Below are positions 1-10,994 of a stretch of DNA of 64,000 nt, one piece after another. The DNA is taken from contig NC_134542.1 of the NCBI RefSeq assembly GCF_050624435.1, positions 111,459,677 through 111,523,676 on the forward strand, read 5' to 3'. The position numbers were made by a program, and so were the translations under genes. Source of the stretch: Tenrec ecaudatus (taxonomy: Eukaryota > Chordata > Mammalia > Afrosoricida > Tenrecidae). The first letter of the stretch is position 1. Each line of letters starts with the position of its first letter. Under the pieces are notes generated by a model. The model made no database searches. It was not told the origin of the DNA and was given only the letters and a program-made list of their open reading frames with translations.

Positions 1-1244
1 ATTTTATCAGATTGCCTTTATAGTGTTTACTTGAGTTTTTCTATCTTTTCTATTTTTTCCTTTCTTTATATCTCTTGAATTTTTCCTCCATTTGTAAGTA
101 GCTGATGGTCATTTTTCTAAACACCCCAAAGAAAGATCTAAGGTTTTGTTATTTTTTAACTTTTTAAAAAGATCTCAGCTGTATTCTGGATCTAATTCTG
201 TGGTTATCTGCTTGATTTTATCTTCTTTTCTTCTGTTCTTAGAGACTGGCTGTTGTTTCCAAGGTTATGTTGTCTTTATATTTATCTCTATTGGCTTTTC
301 AGGAAATAATAAAAAGAATAGTATTTTCTGTGCATTTGGAATAGTTCTTTACTATTCAAGGTTAGCTAGATCAGAGGACAATAGCTTCTTCCAAGATGGC
401 TTGATTGCAGGAAAAATAAATACCACCTACGTGGTAATTACCGGTATCTGTTTTTTGGGAATTATAAGCCAATGACCAATAAAGCTATTGTCAAGGGAGA
501 GAGAAGTCAATATCCTAAATGCTCTTTGCCTGCCAACCCCAGCTGCCTTAGGTAACTCTGATTACCAGAAGAGTGATCAGGTTCTTTTTAAATTAACACC
601 TTCAGACTGTGAGCTGATAGTGGAAGATGAGCTTCAAATTTTCCCATGAGAATTTTCCCCAATACAAGTTCATATAATTTTGTCCTGCCCCTTGGGATGC
701 CTTGCCCTTCCAGTGGCTCAGGATGACATTCTACCCTTTTCTTTGGGATCAGTAGAGTTTTTAGGTCTAAGTGAGCTTTGGAAATAAGCATCCTGATTTA
801 AATCATTTAAATCATCTAACTGATAGGTGTCCATTGTGTTGAGCTAAGACTCTCTCAACCGTAAGGCCTTAATGAGCTCATGAATTTTCCCCAAAGCAAG
901 TTCAATCACGTTTCTTACCATCCTCCCCGTGGGTGAGCCACTACTGTTCAACAAAATGTTAGAGAAGTGACATTGTCCTCTTTGGAATGAGATTAAACCC
1001 TAATTTCAATGCTGGTGTTGATAATGAGGAGTCAGATCACCTCTGCACCCCTCACTCCATCAATTCCTGAAGCACCGGCAGGAAAGATAACTTCATATGT
1101 GCCCTATTGAGTCAGCCAAGAACCTGGGACTTTGGGGGTGTTCCTAATGCTGGTGTCCACTCTCTGAATGACCAGGCTCTATTTAGTACAGTTTTCTGCT
1201 CTTCCAGGGAGGTTTAACATTCAAGGATGTTAGTTCTCTCCTAT
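1..1244. other. Unassigned intergenic or intronic DNA
   Basis: No gene or family-level repeat is recognised. The open frames here are short and have no domain signature. Two small structures stand out: a compact palindrome at 421-446, and a weak internal duplication in which the block near 640-720 resembles the block near 873-950, with an offset of 232 bases measured on AATTTTCCCC. The second suggests a decayed, tandemly organised repeat that I cannot name. Confidence 0.5.
421..446. repeat. Short overlapping palindromes
   Basis: TACCAC (421-426) and GTGGTA (431-436) form a 6 bp stem around a CTAC loop. The second arm overlaps the perfect 10 bp palindrome GGTAATTACC (433-442). This is seen directly. 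No function is inferred, since a palindrome of this size is expected by chance in 64 kb. Confidence 0.6.
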
Positions 1245-1990
1245 TTAAAAAATAAATACCTTTATTGGAATATAACTTACATAAAACAATTTAATAGTTT
1301 GATAACACTAAGAAGTATTTTACAGCAACCATAATCAACGTTAGAGCCTGTTTCCTTATTGTAAATCATCATTATTAGCTCACCATTTCCCCCCAGCCTT
1401 CCCTGCCACATTCCCAAGGAACCATTAATCCAATTACTCTCTCAATAGATTTACCTATCCTGGATTTCAAAGACAGAACAAAGTAAAACAGACTAAACAA
1501 TAGAAAAGAAAACAAAAAATATTAAATATTAGAACAAATTTTAGATGGATCATAATGGAGATAAAATGAAAAGATGTGAAATTTTAATCTAACTGCATCT
1601 GCAATATTCTGATTTCCAATCATTCTGCTTGATAACAAGGTTATTCACATCTCTGGTCCTGAAACAACCTTTAAAAGAGCCAAAAAGTTAAATCAAATGA
1701 TAAGATATTATATTTTATTTTAACTATGTCTGCCACAATGGACTTTATAATACTCTCTGTCTGATAACAAACCTACTCACGTCCCTCAACTATGATCAGA
1801 TGGGATTCACCAGGGGCTTAATGCATTTATAGCCCCTGCAAATGGATCTGGGGCTTCCACTGTCACCCCTAGCCTTCTGTACACTAGATGTTCACAGTTT
1901 AAGATCTGATACTATTTCCTCCTTTGGATTTGGATTATATTATTTACAATCCTTGGATCACACAAGAAGCTGTGTTTCTTCCTTGCCAAT
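1245..1990 (-). mobile_element. Old LINE-1 3' UTR fragment
   Basis: The left edge is T-rich with TTTATTGGAATATAACTTAC, the reverse complement of an L1 tail. The body carries pyrimidine-rich motifs that reappear in the old L1 sequence near 53.4-54.5 kb, for example 'gttcacagtttaagatctga' with a related stretch near 54.15 kb, and CTCTGTCTGATAACAAACC with a counterpart near 53.45 kb. The copy is much more decayed than the L1 tails at 29.4 or 62 kb. The right boundary is uncertain and the element may run further right. Confidence 0.5.
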
Positions 1991-3310
1991 TTAATTGACA
2001 TCATTAATTTAAAAATTATTCGACAAAAAATAATTATTTGAGGAGGGTATTACAGAACAATCACTATCAGTCAGCATTTTCTTTCATTTTATTATCTTCT
2101 TCATTAGAATTTAACCCTACTCTTTATAGATATTATTGATTTTCAATAGATCAATAATAAATTTCTTAGTTTCAGAAGAAATGGCTCAGTTTGGAGCCAG
2201 GTAGTTTTGCAGTATGTCCTCCCAAAGATCTTTGAGGCAATAATTAAAATATTTCTGAGTTATCAGCAAAACAAATCTTACCAACCAAATCTATATTTGA
2301 TCTCTTCCCTAAAATAATATCTTAGTTTGAAAATCAGTTTTCTTCTGAAAAGTCTTGAAATTATATATACTTCAATTTTCCCAACTATTATGTCCTGGCT
2401 CATTTATGATTCTTTTAAATTATAATTGAGAAATGAAAGATATTCTTTTAATATCTTTTCTTATATCTGATTTTATTATAGACAGAGGAAGCTAATGATA
2501 TTGTAAACATTCTACTTGGAAACCATTATGTGTGTTTTTAAGTCTTCATATTAACACAGACATCAATGGTGCCAACTTTTTTTCACACTTCATAAAAATC
2601 CTCTTTATTATATCTTCCAACAAAATTCTCACTTTCCCTAATTATTTTCATGATCCTTTAGATTAATAGCATGTTTACCTATACATTTTAGACATTCACT
2701 AACAGTTCCTTAATGATTTTCTGAAATCTACCCTCTCCCCAGTCCCAATTGTACCTAAAACTAGTGTCGCATATTTCAAGGAGCATCATACCTTTATTAA
2801 CATTTTTTCAATTGCTTACATAACAATCATTTTAGAAACATCCTGGGCTAACCCACCCCCCAAATTTTGTTGCTGACATTCTGCATTTTTGTCAAGGCTC
2901 CACATAGACATTTTCCATCGCTCTATGACTACAACTGCATCTATCTACTTTATCGATCTTGCTTCCTCCAGATATACAAAAATTGAGATCCATACATTAA
3001 GATGACTACAAAATACGTATAAAGGTAGAGGCTTCAATTTAAAAAATAAAATTATGCATTATTTAGTTAGAATGTAACATTATAAGAGAAAAAAATCTCC
3101 AAATCTTACAATAATGATCATAATCACTTGGTAAGTATGTTTCTCTCGTGGATGTCACCAAAAGCCATGATCTCTGTGGCTCAGCACGACTTGATTTCTT
3201 TAAAGCCATTTAACTGATTGCTAACAATTAACTAAACCCCAATGGTTTTAGATGGTAAAATAGAATGTTAGCTACCTATGGGAGAAGGAGAAAACAGGTA
3301 TGGTCTTCTG
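1991..3310. other. AT-rich DNA without recognised features
   Basis: No gene or repeat can be supported. The stretch is strongly AT-rich with many short A/T runs. A pyrimidine-rich part near 2700-2960 could be a continuation of the old minus-strand L1, but I cannot align it with confidence. Confidence 0.45.
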
Positions 3311-3560
3311 CTGGATTAAATTGTGTCCTCCCCGAAATATTTATTGAAATTTGACCACCTGTACTTGCAGATATGATCCTATTTGGGAATATAAATGTTC
3401 TTTTGTTATACTAATAAGGCCATAATTGGAGGGCTAGTGTAGGAAACGTCTTAAACCCAATCACTTCTGAGTCATAAAAAGACCAAATTAGACACAAAAA
3501 TACACAGTGAGAATGTAGGCACCAGGAACAATAAAGTACACTATCGACTAACTATCAGAT
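3311..3560 (+). mobile_element. Ancient interspersed repeat ('attgtgtcccc' family)
   Basis: The copy starts with GGATTAAATTGTGTCCTCCC, followed by an AAATATTTATTGAAAT-like block, a GATCCTATTTGGGAATA block, a 'taataaggccat' block and a 'cacttctgagtcataaaaag' block. The same ordered blocks occur, diverged, at about 28570-28865 and 33520-33880, all on the plus strand. I recognise this as a dispersed mammalian medium-reiteration repeat but cannot name the family reliably. No coding capacity is seen. Confidence 0.5.
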
Positions 3561-3864
3561 GACAAAATGGAACAAGAAGGACTTCTCCATTGCATCCAAA
3601 ATATGTACATAGTGTTTTTTAAGTCATCTGTTTTTTCTAATGTAGTTTCAGTAACTCTAACTAGCTGTAATATTAAAACTTTTGTGTCATCTTGAGAACA
3701 GGTGACACAAATATGCAAATTACTGCATGGTTAAGTGATTTACAGGAGACTATTGAGAACAGTTCGAAGGATTCTCAGTGATTGTCAGTTAAGATTTAGT
3801 AATCCCCTATGATGCATTCTAGCACAATGTAATCCTCTCCATAATGAGACCTGCTATACATAGC

Positions 3865-4212
3865 CCGTCTAATAAAAGAAACATCCTTGGGGATGTGGCC
3901 TGCTTTCAAAATAAGTGCACTGTGTGGAACAGCGTGTTGGCATTTTGTTGAGTGTGAATCCTGCATCTGGATATTTTGAACTCCAGATCCTGTGGCCTGC
4001 TGTATTGGCTTTCTGTCCTGGAAGCCCTCTGTGGCCTGTCATTTGAGTTGTCCACCTTGGATTTATGCAATTATACCACCTAGAGCCTGCTGTGCTTTTG
4101 CTGATCTCGGGTCCAGTAGTCCTCATAGCTATCCAAGCCAGGAGAAACCGCCAGCCGAACATCTGGCTAATACATTGTGAAGTTGCCCAGACATGGAACT
4201 TGAACAGTTTTC

Positions 4213-4283
<71 letters not shown>

Positions 4284-4300
4284 TTTGGCTTTATTCCTTA
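3865..4300. repeat. Unnamed dispersed-repeat-like segment with (TC)n
   Basis: This is a moderately GC-rich block, unlike its AT-rich flanks, running into a long (TC)n tract. Open frames of 62-97 codons on both strands here are by-products of composition and encode no recognisable domain. The passage resembles the body of a repeat ending in a pyrimidine microsatellite, but I saw no second copy in the window to prove it. Confidence 0.3.
4216..4279. repeat. (TC)n microsatellite
   Basis: An uninterrupted TC dinucleotide run of about 64 bases. On the opposite strand it is (GA)n. A perfect tract of this length is likely polymorphic. It produces a run of Leu-Ser in one forward frame, which is not a protein. 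Confidence 0.95.
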
Positions 4301-4491
4301 AGAGAAAAGACAGTCACTGAACTGTCACATGCAAGCCACTGAGTATATATTTCAACTATTTTAAGAAATTAGTTTACTCACTTTTCTAAATAGTCCTAAA
4401 ATTCATAGATTATACCTTTCCACAAAATCACTTATGGCATCAATTGCTAAATATAAGATAATATATATTATCTCAATGATATGAAGGTAAG

Positions 4492-5037
4492 TTCAAAAGT
4501 ATTGCTACAGACTGGTTGTTGTCACATGCAGTAATTCCATTCTGACTCAAAGCGCCCTATGTACAATGGAGCGGCACACTGGCCGGCCCCGTGCCAGCCT
4601 CACAATGGTTTTCTTCTTGAGATTAATGATGCAGCCACTCTGTCAGTCCATCTTGTTGAAGGCTTTCCTCTTTGCTGTGACTTTATGTCGCATGATATTT
4701 TTTTCCAGGGATAGGTTTCTCCTGACAATGTGACCAAAGTATGTGGGATGAAGTCTTGCCATCCTTGCCTTGATAGAATATTCTGACTGTACTTCTCCCA
4801 GGAGTATTTGTTTGTTCTTTTGGCACTCCATGGTACTTTCAGTATTCTTTGACAGCACCATAATTCAAGTTCATTGTTTCTTCCGCTGACTTCCTCATTC
4901 AGTGTTCTGCTACCACGTGTGTATGAGGCAATTGAAAATTGGAGTTTGTCTAGAATATCTTGAAATTTTGAAGAATCTAGAATATCCAAATCTTCTCTAT
5001 GAGGGAGGTGAATAGTATTTTTATTTTTCATTTACTA
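4492..5037 (-). mobile_element. RTE-clade LINE, 3' portion of ORF and tail
   Basis: Read on the minus strand, this keeps an open frame (4600-5031, 143 codons) matching the C-terminus typical of RTE/BovB reverse-transcriptase proteins: an LWCCQRILKVPW block, an 'SAKRTNK' block, an 'FGHI-RRN-SLEK'-type block (here in a neighbouring frame at 4643-4861), and 'GKPSTRWTDRVAAS'. The usual order is W-C-W-R-R-x-L, then F-G-H, then G-R-P-x-x-R-W. The non-coding tail continues left to about 4492. The copy is 5'-truncated and frameshifted between these blocks, so it is inactive. Confidence 0.8.
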
Positions 5038-5665
5038 TAAGAACTGCATATTTGAAAATGCCTGTTTGCAAGTTGTACTGAATTTTGGCTACCCTCTCCC
5101 TTTCTTTTCTGAACTGCCCAAGACTGAGTGTAGAGAAACCAATTCACACAAGGAAAGCCAAAGATGGGTATTCTATATGAGACTGCATTTTCTAATCACT
5201 GTATATTTACCTAAACCTTGTCAACTGCCATATATGGTAGAATGAACAAAGGAAATGTGTGAAGGAGAGACGAGAGATGAATAGAAGAAATAGTGAGGTA
5301 AAATGTCCAGGACGCTGTGCTAAGAAGGACAACCGGTAAGAACCCTAAATTTTGCTCCCCTTGGTGACCAAGTCTGAAGAGCGAACTAGATGATTGAAAG
5401 AATCATACACACAATCCATGTTGATATGTTATTCAAAATACCAAGACGAATGCAACAATGTATTCCCACAACATATTTGTTGCATTAAAAACTGTGCAAA
5501 CTGCACTGATCAGAGAAAACTGTACTTCAGAGTAGATTCTTGAATGACTGGATTTGAGGTCCATTTTTAGTTCTTTGACATTGCTGACATTATTTAACCA
5601 TTTTCACATGTGAGACAGGGGTAACAAAATCAACATAAAATGGCGTTTAGATTCTTGTGTGTGCC
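5038..5665. other. No recognised feature
   Basis: Unique-looking DNA. No gene or repeat assignment can be supported. Confidence 0.5.
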
Positions 5666-5672
5666 AGATGCC

Positions 5673-6402
5673 TGTGGTATGAGTTGGGGGACCGGCCCCA
5701 CACCACTAATCAAAGGTTCAGTAAGCACGCTTGTATGGTTGAGATATATACATATTACATTGAGGTCATCAAGAGCATGAGAGATGGAAGAGACAGTGCA
5801 ATAATGCAGTCAGACGCATTTCATAGTAGCATTGTTCACCTCAGCCCTGCCTGCTGGTCCACATGGAGAGGGGAAAGGGAAGGAGGACAAAGGCAAAGGG
5901 AAACAGGGGAGGAGAGAGAGTTGAGGAGAGAGGGAGTGGAGAGACCAGTGAGAGAGAGCTGTCTTGCTAACCCAGGTCTATATACCTTTGGAGGGCCTGC
6001 AAACCCACTGAGTACAAGGAAAGACATACGTCACAGGAAGGGGTTGCACTATAAGTTAAATAGCAATGAGAGGGGGTGGTCTAGGGACATAGATGCAATA
6101 GAAAGAGGAGGGATTGGGGGTATACATGTGACAAGATGGGCGGACTCTAGAGTCAGGATGGCAGCTTAACTTTGACCTGTTGTCTGGATCTCCATAGGAA
6201 CTAGTAGCAGTAGGGTGTAAACCCCACCTCCTGAAACCAAACTAATGGCTGCAAGCTTCAGCGGGAAATAGTCCATTGTCTCTAGCAGCAGGGAGCAGGC
6301 CCACCCCTGTGGTGTGGTGGGACCGCCTCTGGGGAGGATGTCTAAGCATCTGACCTCTCCCTACAGTTCCCTTTCCTAGATCTCATGAATAAAGAGTGAA
6401 TA
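5673..6402 (+). mobile_element. Possible solo LTR of an endogenous retrovirus
   Basis: The block is clearly more GC-rich than its flanks. It opens with TGTGGTATGAGTTGGGGGAC, and TG is the normal first dinucleotide of an LTR. It holds a purine-rich tract at about 5865-5960, a TATATA box-like site at 5979-5984, a GC-rich 3' half, and AATAAA at 6388-6393. Length and layout fit a U3-R-U5 LTR. I did not find the closing CA, a target duplication or internal retroviral sequence, so another GC-rich repeat is possible. The 170-codon frame inside has no retroviral or host domain that I recognise. Confidence 0.35.
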
Positions 6403-8110
6403 GTATATAAAAGTAAATAGTATCTAAAGGTTCCCAGCTCTTTAGAGCTTACATTCCAGCGGCAACCTGACTTAGTGTGAGTGAGGACCAAGTGGGTCAG
6501 CTGTGATGGTGTTCACAGTGTTGGTTAACACAATGCCTGACATAGGGTAAGTGCTCCTAAATGCTCCATGGTTACTTTTATTATTCTCTCCCTTGAAGAT
6601 TAGTAATTCTGTATTTAAAGAAAGAAGGAATTAATATATTCCTAAAATAATATGAGGAAGAAAGTTGTAAAACAAATATGCACAAGAGATTTAACTCCAG
6701 TCTCCTCTGAAAAAGAAAGCAAGTAATGTTGATGTAGGCATATCAATTGGATGCTAAGGATGCTAACGGACAATTTTGCAGTACCTAAACTGCTGTATTG
6801 AATAACCTTATAGGGACCAAAAAATTGTTGTTTAATATAAGTTTTTTCTCATTATTATTGTAAATTGGGGTATGTGCTTTGCAAGAAACAAATGTAATCT
6901 AAATGTAGCACTTGACTGAAATGAGTATTTCTCAGTTGTTTTGGCATTTTTTGCAAGTTAAAGAGGAATAAGCTCCCTATTAAAATAGTGGATTATAATC
7001 TCGACCACAATATTTTTTCTTTATATCTTTGTTTATTTATTCCACCATCCATGTAATTATTTGTATGAAAATATCTATCTCAATGTTGCTGTGATATAGC
7101 AATATGAAGAGTTGAATCATATTAAATTACTTTAGGAACATGAATAATAGATAAAGAAATTGACTAGAAGTGCCTATTGTGACTCTGATACCAGCTTTAA
7201 AACAGAAAAGAAAGATAGAGGACTTACCTGATGACTTTGATAAAGTGAAGTGTTGGCGTAGATGATGACTAACATTCTTATTACATCAAGTATTGTGTGT
7301 TTTTAAGTTGATCTGTATTATAAGAGATAAGTTTCCCAACTGCTTCTACTTTAACCTGAGCTATATATGGGTAATACAAATAACTATTAAACTCAGCTGT
7401 TTATGGAAAGTTTGGAGGTTAATATATAGTTAATTGTCTCAGATTAAAGGTCTGGTGATGTGAAGTTCTGGAGAATCACAGCATGGAAAACTCCAGGGAC
7501 CACAGTTTACTCTGACAGCAGTGGCATCTCCATGCAGGCACATGGATGCGACAGGAGCCCGTGACTTAGTGACTGTCGGCATTAAAGTGGAGTAGCTCCC
7601 CAGACTTGGACTACACTTGGACTGCAGCAGTTCTGATGCAAATTAATAATTTCTTTCATAACAGGCTTTTACTCTCAGCAAAATCATTTTTAAAATATTA
7701 GTGCCTAAAGATCATGGTCCATTCTAAAGGTTCACGAAGATAAAAGTATCCTTTATACTTAATGTATGACAATTGCACTGTACTCTAGAATAAATACGTC
7801 CAAGCTTTCCCTCTTAGTTTTGGCAATGTGTATGTTTTTCCCTTTAACTTGCCTTTAAAAGATTGCAAGGCATTCGACTAAATTAAAAGATAATTATATC
7901 CTAAAGGGGTATGAAAATGTTCATCCAACGCGCAAATGTTTAGGGATGTAGTTCTCTGCCTTCATAGTCTGAACACACTCTCAAAGAGTTGTCAAGGACA
8001 ACCTCTTCAGATCCCTTCTTACATTACTATAGTGAACATAAACCCTTACTGTTTAGATCAAGATTCCATTATGCTCTTCAATGCACTAGATATTTTCCCC
8101 TTCATTAAAA
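6403..8110. other. AT-rich DNA, no recognised gene
   Basis: No gene is seen. Around 7470-7530 the text 'tggaaaactccagggacc...acagtttactctgacag' is faintly like the middle of an AfroSINE, but too short and diverged to annotate. The rest is unique in this window. Confidence 0.5.
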
Positions 8111-8124
8111 TAGCTTTAAAAAAT

Positions 8125-8885
8125 ACTTTTATTGGGGGCTCTTACATCTCTTATCACAATCCATACATTCATCTAGTGTGTCAAGCACATTTGCCCATAT
8201 GCCACCATCATCATTTTCAAAGCATTCTCTTCCCACTTGAGCCCCTGATATCAGTTCCCCATTTCTTTCTCCTACCTCCCCTGACCAATCTCCCTCATGA
8301 ACCCTTGATAAGTTATAGATTATTTTCCCCCTATCTTGCATCATCCTCCATCGCCCCCACCAAGTTTTCTGTTATTCGTTCTCCTGGGAGAGCGTTCTAG
8401 TTGATCTTTGTGATCGATTTTCCCTTTCACCTCCTACCGTCCCCCAATGCCCCTGGTATCTCTATTCTCATTGTTGACCTTGAGGGGTTTATCTATCCTG
8501 TATTCCCTGTGTTGTGGACACTTATCTGTAGCAGTGCTCTGGTCTAATCTGATTTGTAAGGTAGAATTGAGGACATGATAGTGGGGGAAGGAAGCACCAA
8601 AGAACTAGAGGAAAGTTGTGTGTTTTATTGGTGCTATACTGCACCCTGACTGGCTCATCTCTTCCTTGTGAGCCCTCTGTGAGGATATGTCCAATTGTCT
8701 AAAGAAGGGCTTTGGATCTCCACTCCATGCCCGCTCTGCCCCCCCTCATTCACCTTGGGTATGGTTTCTGGGTCTTGAATGCCTGATACCTGATCCCATT
8801 GACACCTAATGATCACATAGGCTGGTTTCATCCACTTAAAAATCCTCTCCTTGCCTTCAATATAGGCTCCCTGAGCCATCATTAA
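8125..8885 (-). mobile_element. LINE-1 3' UTR, 5'-truncated
   Basis: The 3' end of the element is at the left: TTTTATTGGGGGCTCTTACA is the reverse complement of the family's tail. It then follows the same order of blocks as the copies at 38.4, 45.4 and 62.3 kb: 'atcacaatccatacattcat', a CTTGAGCCC block, 'tgaacccttgataa', a pyrimidine-rich block, 'gggtttatctatcctg', 'ttgtaaggtagaattg', and 'tgatacctgatcccattgac' near 8785. Open frames here (for example 7936-8400) are chance frames in UTR sequence. The right boundary is approximate. Confidence 0.8.
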
Positions 8886-10155
8886 GAACTTGCATTCATT
8901 GATTTTACATTGCTCTTCTGTGATATCATTGATTTTGGCTGATCAATAACAATTAATTTGAAAAATACATTTGTAGGGGGAAGGAGGGATATTGCTGAAA
9001 GTGTCCATCACAAATTCTCCTTTTCTTCTTCTACTTCTACTTTTCTGAAGATTGAATTGAGGAGCCTTGCTAAAATGAGTTTTCTTGAAATGTGGCACCT
9101 TGGGTTGGTGATCCATTAACATCTTAGTAAAGTTAACTCAGCCCTAAGGAAAAGCACTCAACATGGATTACATTAGATGTAGGGGGAAACAAAATGAAAA
9201 TGTAGTACCTTAGACATTATCAGACTGAGGACCTCATCAAAGTGAGGATCATGAATGTCTTGATAGAAGTGTAAGTGCACCAGGAATGTTGAAGTGGAAG
9301 AAATGGAGAGAGGGCTGCCCCTAGAAGAGGTGGAAGTTATAAGAGCCTCTATGTCACAAGCATGGGTGGTTTGTCATGGGCTGGTTTTAACTAATCAAAC
9401 TGCAAAGAGCCATGATAATTAAAAACAAAAACAGTCACTTCTGCTTCCACAATCCTGAGCAAAGAAATGCAGGGCACATGAAGAGAGCCAAAGTGGAGAA
9501 TATGTGAGCGAGTAGAGAATTTGTAAGTGAGTGGAGAACATGTGAACGAGTAGAGAATTTGTGAGTGGTGAGCTTTTACTGTTGCCTGTACTTTCCTTTT
9601 AACTTTCTCTCTTTTGAAAACAGGTTAAAAAGAAAAGAGAACAAGTAATAATTTCCATTCACCAACTTACTTTTAAGATGTCTTAATTATTGTAAGCCAT
9701 ATATCCAATCATGTAATTAAAGATTGTTATTTGAGGGAGAGAAAAATAAATCTAGAGACTAGATCAGAGACAATGTGTAAGCATGAGGGTATCTGTGTGC
9801 AAGAAGTATGTCTTACCTCTGTCCTGAAATCTAATGAACTTCTACAAATGATTTTATAGAATTTTAAATGTTTCCAAAAAGAGTTATATAATTAAATAAA
9901 ATACAATGTGATATACATTTTATAGTAATGTCATAATATTACCAAGTGCCTGTTTTATTTATATTCTCCAATGCTAGAAAACAATAGAGTCACAAAACAA
10001 TTTTACTTTGAGCATGATTTCTCATAATCATATGAATATTATAATCATATAAAAATTATTTCTCTTTAAAGAGTTTAAATTGTGGGTTGTATGCATTAAA
10101 AATCCCAGCACATGTCTGTTAGTTTGTCATGCTCTGTTGGCTCTGTGTTGCTACA
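8886..10155. other. Unassigned DNA containing a minisatellite
   Basis: No gene or named repeat is recognised apart from the 19 bp tandem repeat listed separately. The segment 8990-9430 is moderately GC-balanced and could be an unrecognised old repeat. Confidence 0.45.
9493..9568. repeat. 19 bp minisatellite, four units
   Basis: Four consecutive 19 bp units are visible (9493-9511, 9512-9530, 9531-9549, 9550-9568). Units 1 and 3 start GTGGAGAA; units 2 and 4 start GTAGAGAA and continue TTTGT. The alternation A-B-A-B means the array grew by duplicating a 38 bp dimer. The flanks show no obvious continuation. Confidence 0.9.
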
Positions 10156-10159
10156 GGTA

Positions 10160-10994
10160 TTGATGAAATGCCAATTTAAAAGTTTCAACAAATTGATGAA
10201 CCACTGGGAGCATTCACTGGTCTATGCTCCAAGTTCAGAAGACAAGTACATGGCCAAGTGACTGCAAGAGGTCCATTTCATACCCATTTCAAAGAAATGT
10301 GTTATCAGGTTCAGAGGAAGGCTTCTACCAATTTGAGAAATAAAGACAACACAACCTTACTTGCTGAAAGTAAGGAGGACTGGAAGCCCTTGTTGATGAA
10401 GATCAAGGACACAGCCTTCAATAAGTATTACAACTCAATAGGAAAAAGACCAAAATCCTCACAACTAGACCAATAGGTAACATCATGATTCATGGAGTCA
10501 AGATTGACATTATCAAGGAGTTTGTCTTGCTTGAATCCTCAATCAGAGCTCATGGGAGCAGCAGTCAACAGATCAAAAGACAAGTTGCCTTAAATTAATC
10601 TCTTGGACAAGACCTCTTTAAAATACCCAAAATCAAGGATATTACTTTGAGGACTAAGGTGTGCCTGATCCAAATCTTAGTGTTCTCCATTGGATCATAG
10701 GCATATGAAGTTGGACATTGAAAAGAAAGTGTTCCCAGAGACGTAGATGGCAAAACTTCATCTTACATAATTTGGACACATTATCAAGGGACACTAGTCC
10801 TTGAGGAAGAACTCCACTTGGTAAAGCGGAGGGGTAATGAAAAATAGGAAGGCCTCCGTGGGATGGATTGAGAGAGCGGGGGCAAGGCACAGGGACAATT
10901 TTCAGGATGGTGCAGGACAGTATAGCATGTCCCTCTGTGGTGCAAAGGGTCACTCTGGGCTGGAGCTGATTTGAGGGCACCTATCAACAAAAGC
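10160..10994 (+). mobile_element. RTE-clade LINE copy with internal deletion
   Basis: The left part ('gtttcaacaaattgatgaac') matches the region before the reverse-transcriptase core seen at 24.0 kb. It then jumps to the YADD neighbourhood: the frame 10258-10476 reads DNTTLLAESKEDWKPLLMKI, in which the catalytic YADD has decayed to KDN. Most of the fingers and palm coding region between them is therefore missing. The copy runs on to the tail at 'ggcacctatcaacaa' near 10977. Flanked directly on the right by another RTE copy in the same orientation. Confidence 0.75.

Noticed and set aside
4065..4301. Leu-Ser repeat protein
   Set aside because: Direct translation of the (TC)n microsatellite.
5657..6169. 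170-codon open frame, the longest in the window
   Set aside because: It lies in the GC-rich LTR-like block, has Arg/Glu-rich low-complexity translation from the purine tract, overlaps an opposite-strand frame, and shows no known domain.
8119..8968. Target duplication AAAAATAC around the L1 at 8.1 kb
   Set aside because: The matching words are short and A-rich, and the right boundary of the L1 is unclear. Too weak to claim.
9493..9568. CRISPR-like array
   Set aside because: The 19 bp units are directly adjacent with no spacers, and the DNA is mammalian. It is a minisatellite.
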